Assembly (NCBI RefSeq): GCF_016907495.1
Contig: NZ_JAFBCC010000001.1
Coordinates: 2,604,001 to 2,668,000, forward strand
Direction: 5' to 3'
From: Arthrobacter tumbae
GTDB taxonomy: Bacteria; Actinomycetota; Actinomycetes; Actinomycetales; Micrococcaceae
Length of the DNA stretch: 64,000 nt
The notes under the pieces are model-generated. The model saw only the letters and a list, made by a program, of their open reading frames with translations. It searched no databases and was not told where the DNA came from. Each line of letters begins with the position of its first letter. Position 1 is the stretch's first letter. Of this stretch, positions 62,353-64,000 are shown piece by piece. The position numbers were made by a program, and so were the translations under genes.

Positions 62353-64000
62353 ATGCATACCTGCATACAACGAGGAATCAAAGTATTCCTCCTCGCCGGG
62401 GGCATTCTCGTCCTTGGCGCCGGGGCGGCGTCAGCCGATGAGACCGGCATAACGGTACTGGGCGATGTCGCAGCGCCCGTCAACGTGAGCGGCAACGCCG
62501 TCTCGGTGATCGGGGACGCCTCCTCTGAGGGGTCGACTTCGTCATCGGATGGAGTCGCCGCTAACAGCAGCGATCCTGCTGGAATCACCGGTTCGGAAGG
62601 CACCCTCGTGGGTGACGTGACCGCAGCCGTAGAGGCAGTCGTTCCGGTGAATGTGAGTGGAAACTCGATCGCCGTAGTGGGGGATACTTCCTCGACCAGC
62701 TCGGACCCCTCGGCCACTGGCACATCCACCGGCGGTGGAGCGGTGACCTCTTCGAGTGAAAGTCTGGTCGGCGATATCGCTGCAGGCGTCGCCGCTGTCG
62801 CTCCCATAAATGTCAGCGGGAATTCTGTTTCGGTGATTGGTGACTCCTCGACCGGTGGTGCTGACTCTGCTGCCCAGGGTTCTACCTCGGGTGATGTCGC
62901 GACCGGCGGTGCTGAGGGAACCAACGATGACGGTTTGCTCGGTGACGTTGTTGCTGATGTTGATGCGATTGTTCCGGTGAATGTTGGCGGTAACGCGGTG
63001 TCGGTGATTGGTGATTCGTCGACAGTTGGCTCTGGCTCCGCTGCTGGCGGTGGAACCTCGGGTGATGTTGCCGCTGGTGGTTCCGAGGGCGCCAACGATG
63101 ATGGTCTGTTGGGGAACGTTGTTGGTGACGTTGACGCGGTTGTGCCGGTGAATGTCGGTGGGAACGCGGTGTCGGTGATCGGTGACTCCTCGTCGACGGG
63201 TTCCGAGTCTGCTGCTGGCGGTGAAACCTCGGGTGATGTTGCTGCTGGTGGAGCCGAAGGTGCCAACGATGATGGTCTGTTGGGGAACGTTGTTAGTGAC
63301 GCTGATGCGGTTGTGCCGGTGAATGTCGGTGGGAACGCGGTGTCGGTGATCGGTGACTCCTCGTCGACGGGTTCCGAGTCCGCTGCTGGCGGTGAAACCT
63401 CGGGTGATGTTGCTGCTGGTGGCACCGAAGGCATGAACGATGATGGTCTGCTCGGGAACGTTGTTGGTGACGCTGATGCGGTTGTGCCGGTGAATGTGGG
63501 CGGTAACGCGGTCTCTGTGATCGGTGACTCCTCGTCGACGGGTTCCGATTCAGGTGCCCAGGGTTCGGTGTCGGGTGATACCGGCAACGGTGGTTCCGAG
63601 GGAACCAATGATGATGGTCTGCTTGGTGACGTTGATGCGGTTGTGCCGGTGAATGTGGGCGGTAACGCGGTCTCTGTGATCGGTGACTCCTCGTCGACGG
63701 GTTCCGATTCAGGGGCTGACGGTTCGACGTCGGGTGATGTTGCTGCTGGTGGAGCCGAAGGCGCCAACGACGACGGTCTGCTTGGCGACGTTGTTGGTGA
63801 CGCTGATGCGGTTGTGCCGGTGAATGTCGGTGGGAACGCGGTGTCGGTGATTGGTGACTCCTCGTCGACGGGTTCCGATTCAGGAGCCCAGGGTTCGGTG
63901 TCGGGTGATACCGGCAACGGTGGTTCCGAGGGAACCAATGATGATGGTCTGCTTGGCGACGTTGTTGGTGACGTTGATGCGGTTGTGCCGGTGAATGTAG
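62353..64000 (+). CDS. Secreted chaplin-like tandem repeat protein, 3' end cut by the window
   Basis: At least 549 residues, open at the window end. The signal peptide (MHTCIQRGIKVFLLAGGILV) is cleaved around ASA-DE at 28/29. The mature chain repeats PVNVxGNxVxVxGD, the core motif of chaplins (PF03777), the amyloid-forming surface proteins of Streptomyces. Ten motifs are seen: three spaced irregularly, then seven from 62971 with a 57-residue period, broken by one shortened 53-residue unit. Spacers are acidic and Ser/Gly-rich (SGDVAAGGAEGANDDGLLGN). Unlike chaplins there is no Cys pair and no GLLNPAFGN segment. AGGAGAA precedes the ATG. The C-terminus, and any sorting signal, are out of view. 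Confidence 0.85.
   Translation, partial: MHTCIQRGIKVFLLAGGILVLGAGAASADETGITVLGDVAAPVNVSGNAVSVIGDASSEGSTSSSDGVAANSSDPAGITGSEGTLVGDVTAAVEAVVPVNVSGNSIAVVGDTSSTSSDPSATGTSTGGGAVTSSSESLVGDIAAGVAAVAPINVSGNSVSVIGDSSTGGADSAAQGSTSGDVATGGAEGTNDDGLLGDVVADVDAIVPVNVGGNAVSVIGDSSTVGSGSAAGGGTSGDVAAGGSEGANDDGLLGNVVGDVDAVVPVNVGGNAVSVIGDSSSTGSESAAGGETSGDVAAGGAEGANDDGLLGNVVSDADAVVPVNVGGNAVSVIGDSSSTGSESAAGGETSGDVAAGGTEGMNDDGLLGNVVGDADAVVPVNVGGNAVSVIGDSSSTGSDSGAQGSVSGDTGNGGSEGTNDDGLLGDVDAVVPVNVGGNAVSVIGDSSSTGSDSGADGSTSGDVAAGGAEGANDDGLLGDVVGDADAVVPVNVGGNAVSVIGDSSSTGSDSGAQGSVSGDTGNGGSEGTNDDGLLGDVVGDVDAVVPVNV
62971..64000 (+). repeat. 171-bp coding tandem repeat
   Basis: Motif starts (the codon before CCG-GTG-AAT) fall at 62971, 63142, 63313, 63484, 63643, 63814 and 63985. 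Six intervals are 171 bp except one of 159 bp, in which four codons have been lost from the VVGDADAVV segment. Neighbouring units are nearly identical at the DNA level, so the array was amplified recently or is being homogenised. Confidence 0.9.

Noticed and set aside
62337..63938. 533-residue Pro/Ser/Thr-rich frame on the minus strand
   Set aside because: It is the antisense of the chaplin-like repeat gene. The plus frame has a signal peptide, ribosome site and a family motif; the minus frame is only a mirror of the repeat.
62971..64000. CRISPR array
   Set aside because: Repeat units are adjacent, 171 bp long, in frame and coding, with no unique spacers.

Overview
The window is GC-rich actinobacterial DNA, most likely from the Micrococcaceae (Arthrobacter and relatives). 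This is inferred from several things: a DUF222/13E12-HNH protein, a monomeric isocitrate dehydrogenase, carbohydrate ABC importers without their own ATPase, a DUF6350 (PerM) gene beside purN, a Rv0805-like phosphodiesterase and frequent GTG starts. I found no rRNA, tRNA, insertion sequence or CRISPR array. Both edges cut genes: the start of an ECF sigma factor on the left and a long repeat protein on the right.

Layout. 1-1386: sigma-factor fragment and a phospholipase D-type synthase. 1508-7611: an alpha-glucoside locus with a LacI repressor, a divergent binding protein and two permeases, and a GH13 alpha-glucosidase, with two matching operators in the divergent gap. 7672-12925: an APC permease; a coupled Ser/Thr kinase, lipoprotein and metallo-beta-lactamase-fold operon; a 66-residue Gly-rich protein ahead of a strong palindromic terminator; and a TM-helix-repeat membrane protein. 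13087-21992: housekeeping and accessory genes (epimerase, phosphoesterase, HtrA-type protease, small lipoprotein, coiled-coil protein, DHA2 exporter, GNAT, VOC, P-loop kinase). 22138-26306: DUF222-HNH protein, a glutaminase fused to STAS and cNMP-type domains, and a DoxX-like protein. 26510-30259: a complete osmoprotectant ABC importer. 30256-31002: an M50-type membrane protease.

31251-38727: a second LacI-controlled carbohydrate operon with binding protein, two permeases, a GH130 enzyme and a secreted six-hairpin protein, pointing to beta-mannoside use. 38962-45725: cAMP phosphodiesterase, Stealth phosphotransferase, ferritin coupled to a PIG-L deacetylase, a DNA-glycosylase-like protein, a GT4 mannosyltransferase and a DUF1684 protein. 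45766-58586: TSUP permease, DUF6350, SRPBCC and membrane proteins, purN, then about 7.5 kb of accessory genes (secreted alpha-amylase, MFS symporter, alpha/beta hydrolase, PAP2 phosphatase, membrane protein) before purH. 58658-60877: icd.

The most unusual part is the right edge. At 61049-62263 lies a secreted protein built on PVVxVV steps. It is followed at 62353 by a secreted protein with at least ten chaplin-like PVNVxGNxVxVxGD motifs, seven of them in a 57-residue tandem repeat, still open at the window end. Together they look like a cell-surface coat or amyloid-type locus. Two non-coding patterns also stand out. One is a roughly 65-bp palindromic repeat present three times, one copy of which is translated as the N-terminus of a secreted protein. 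The other is a set of short direct duplications at the 3' ends of several genes, often copying the stop codon.
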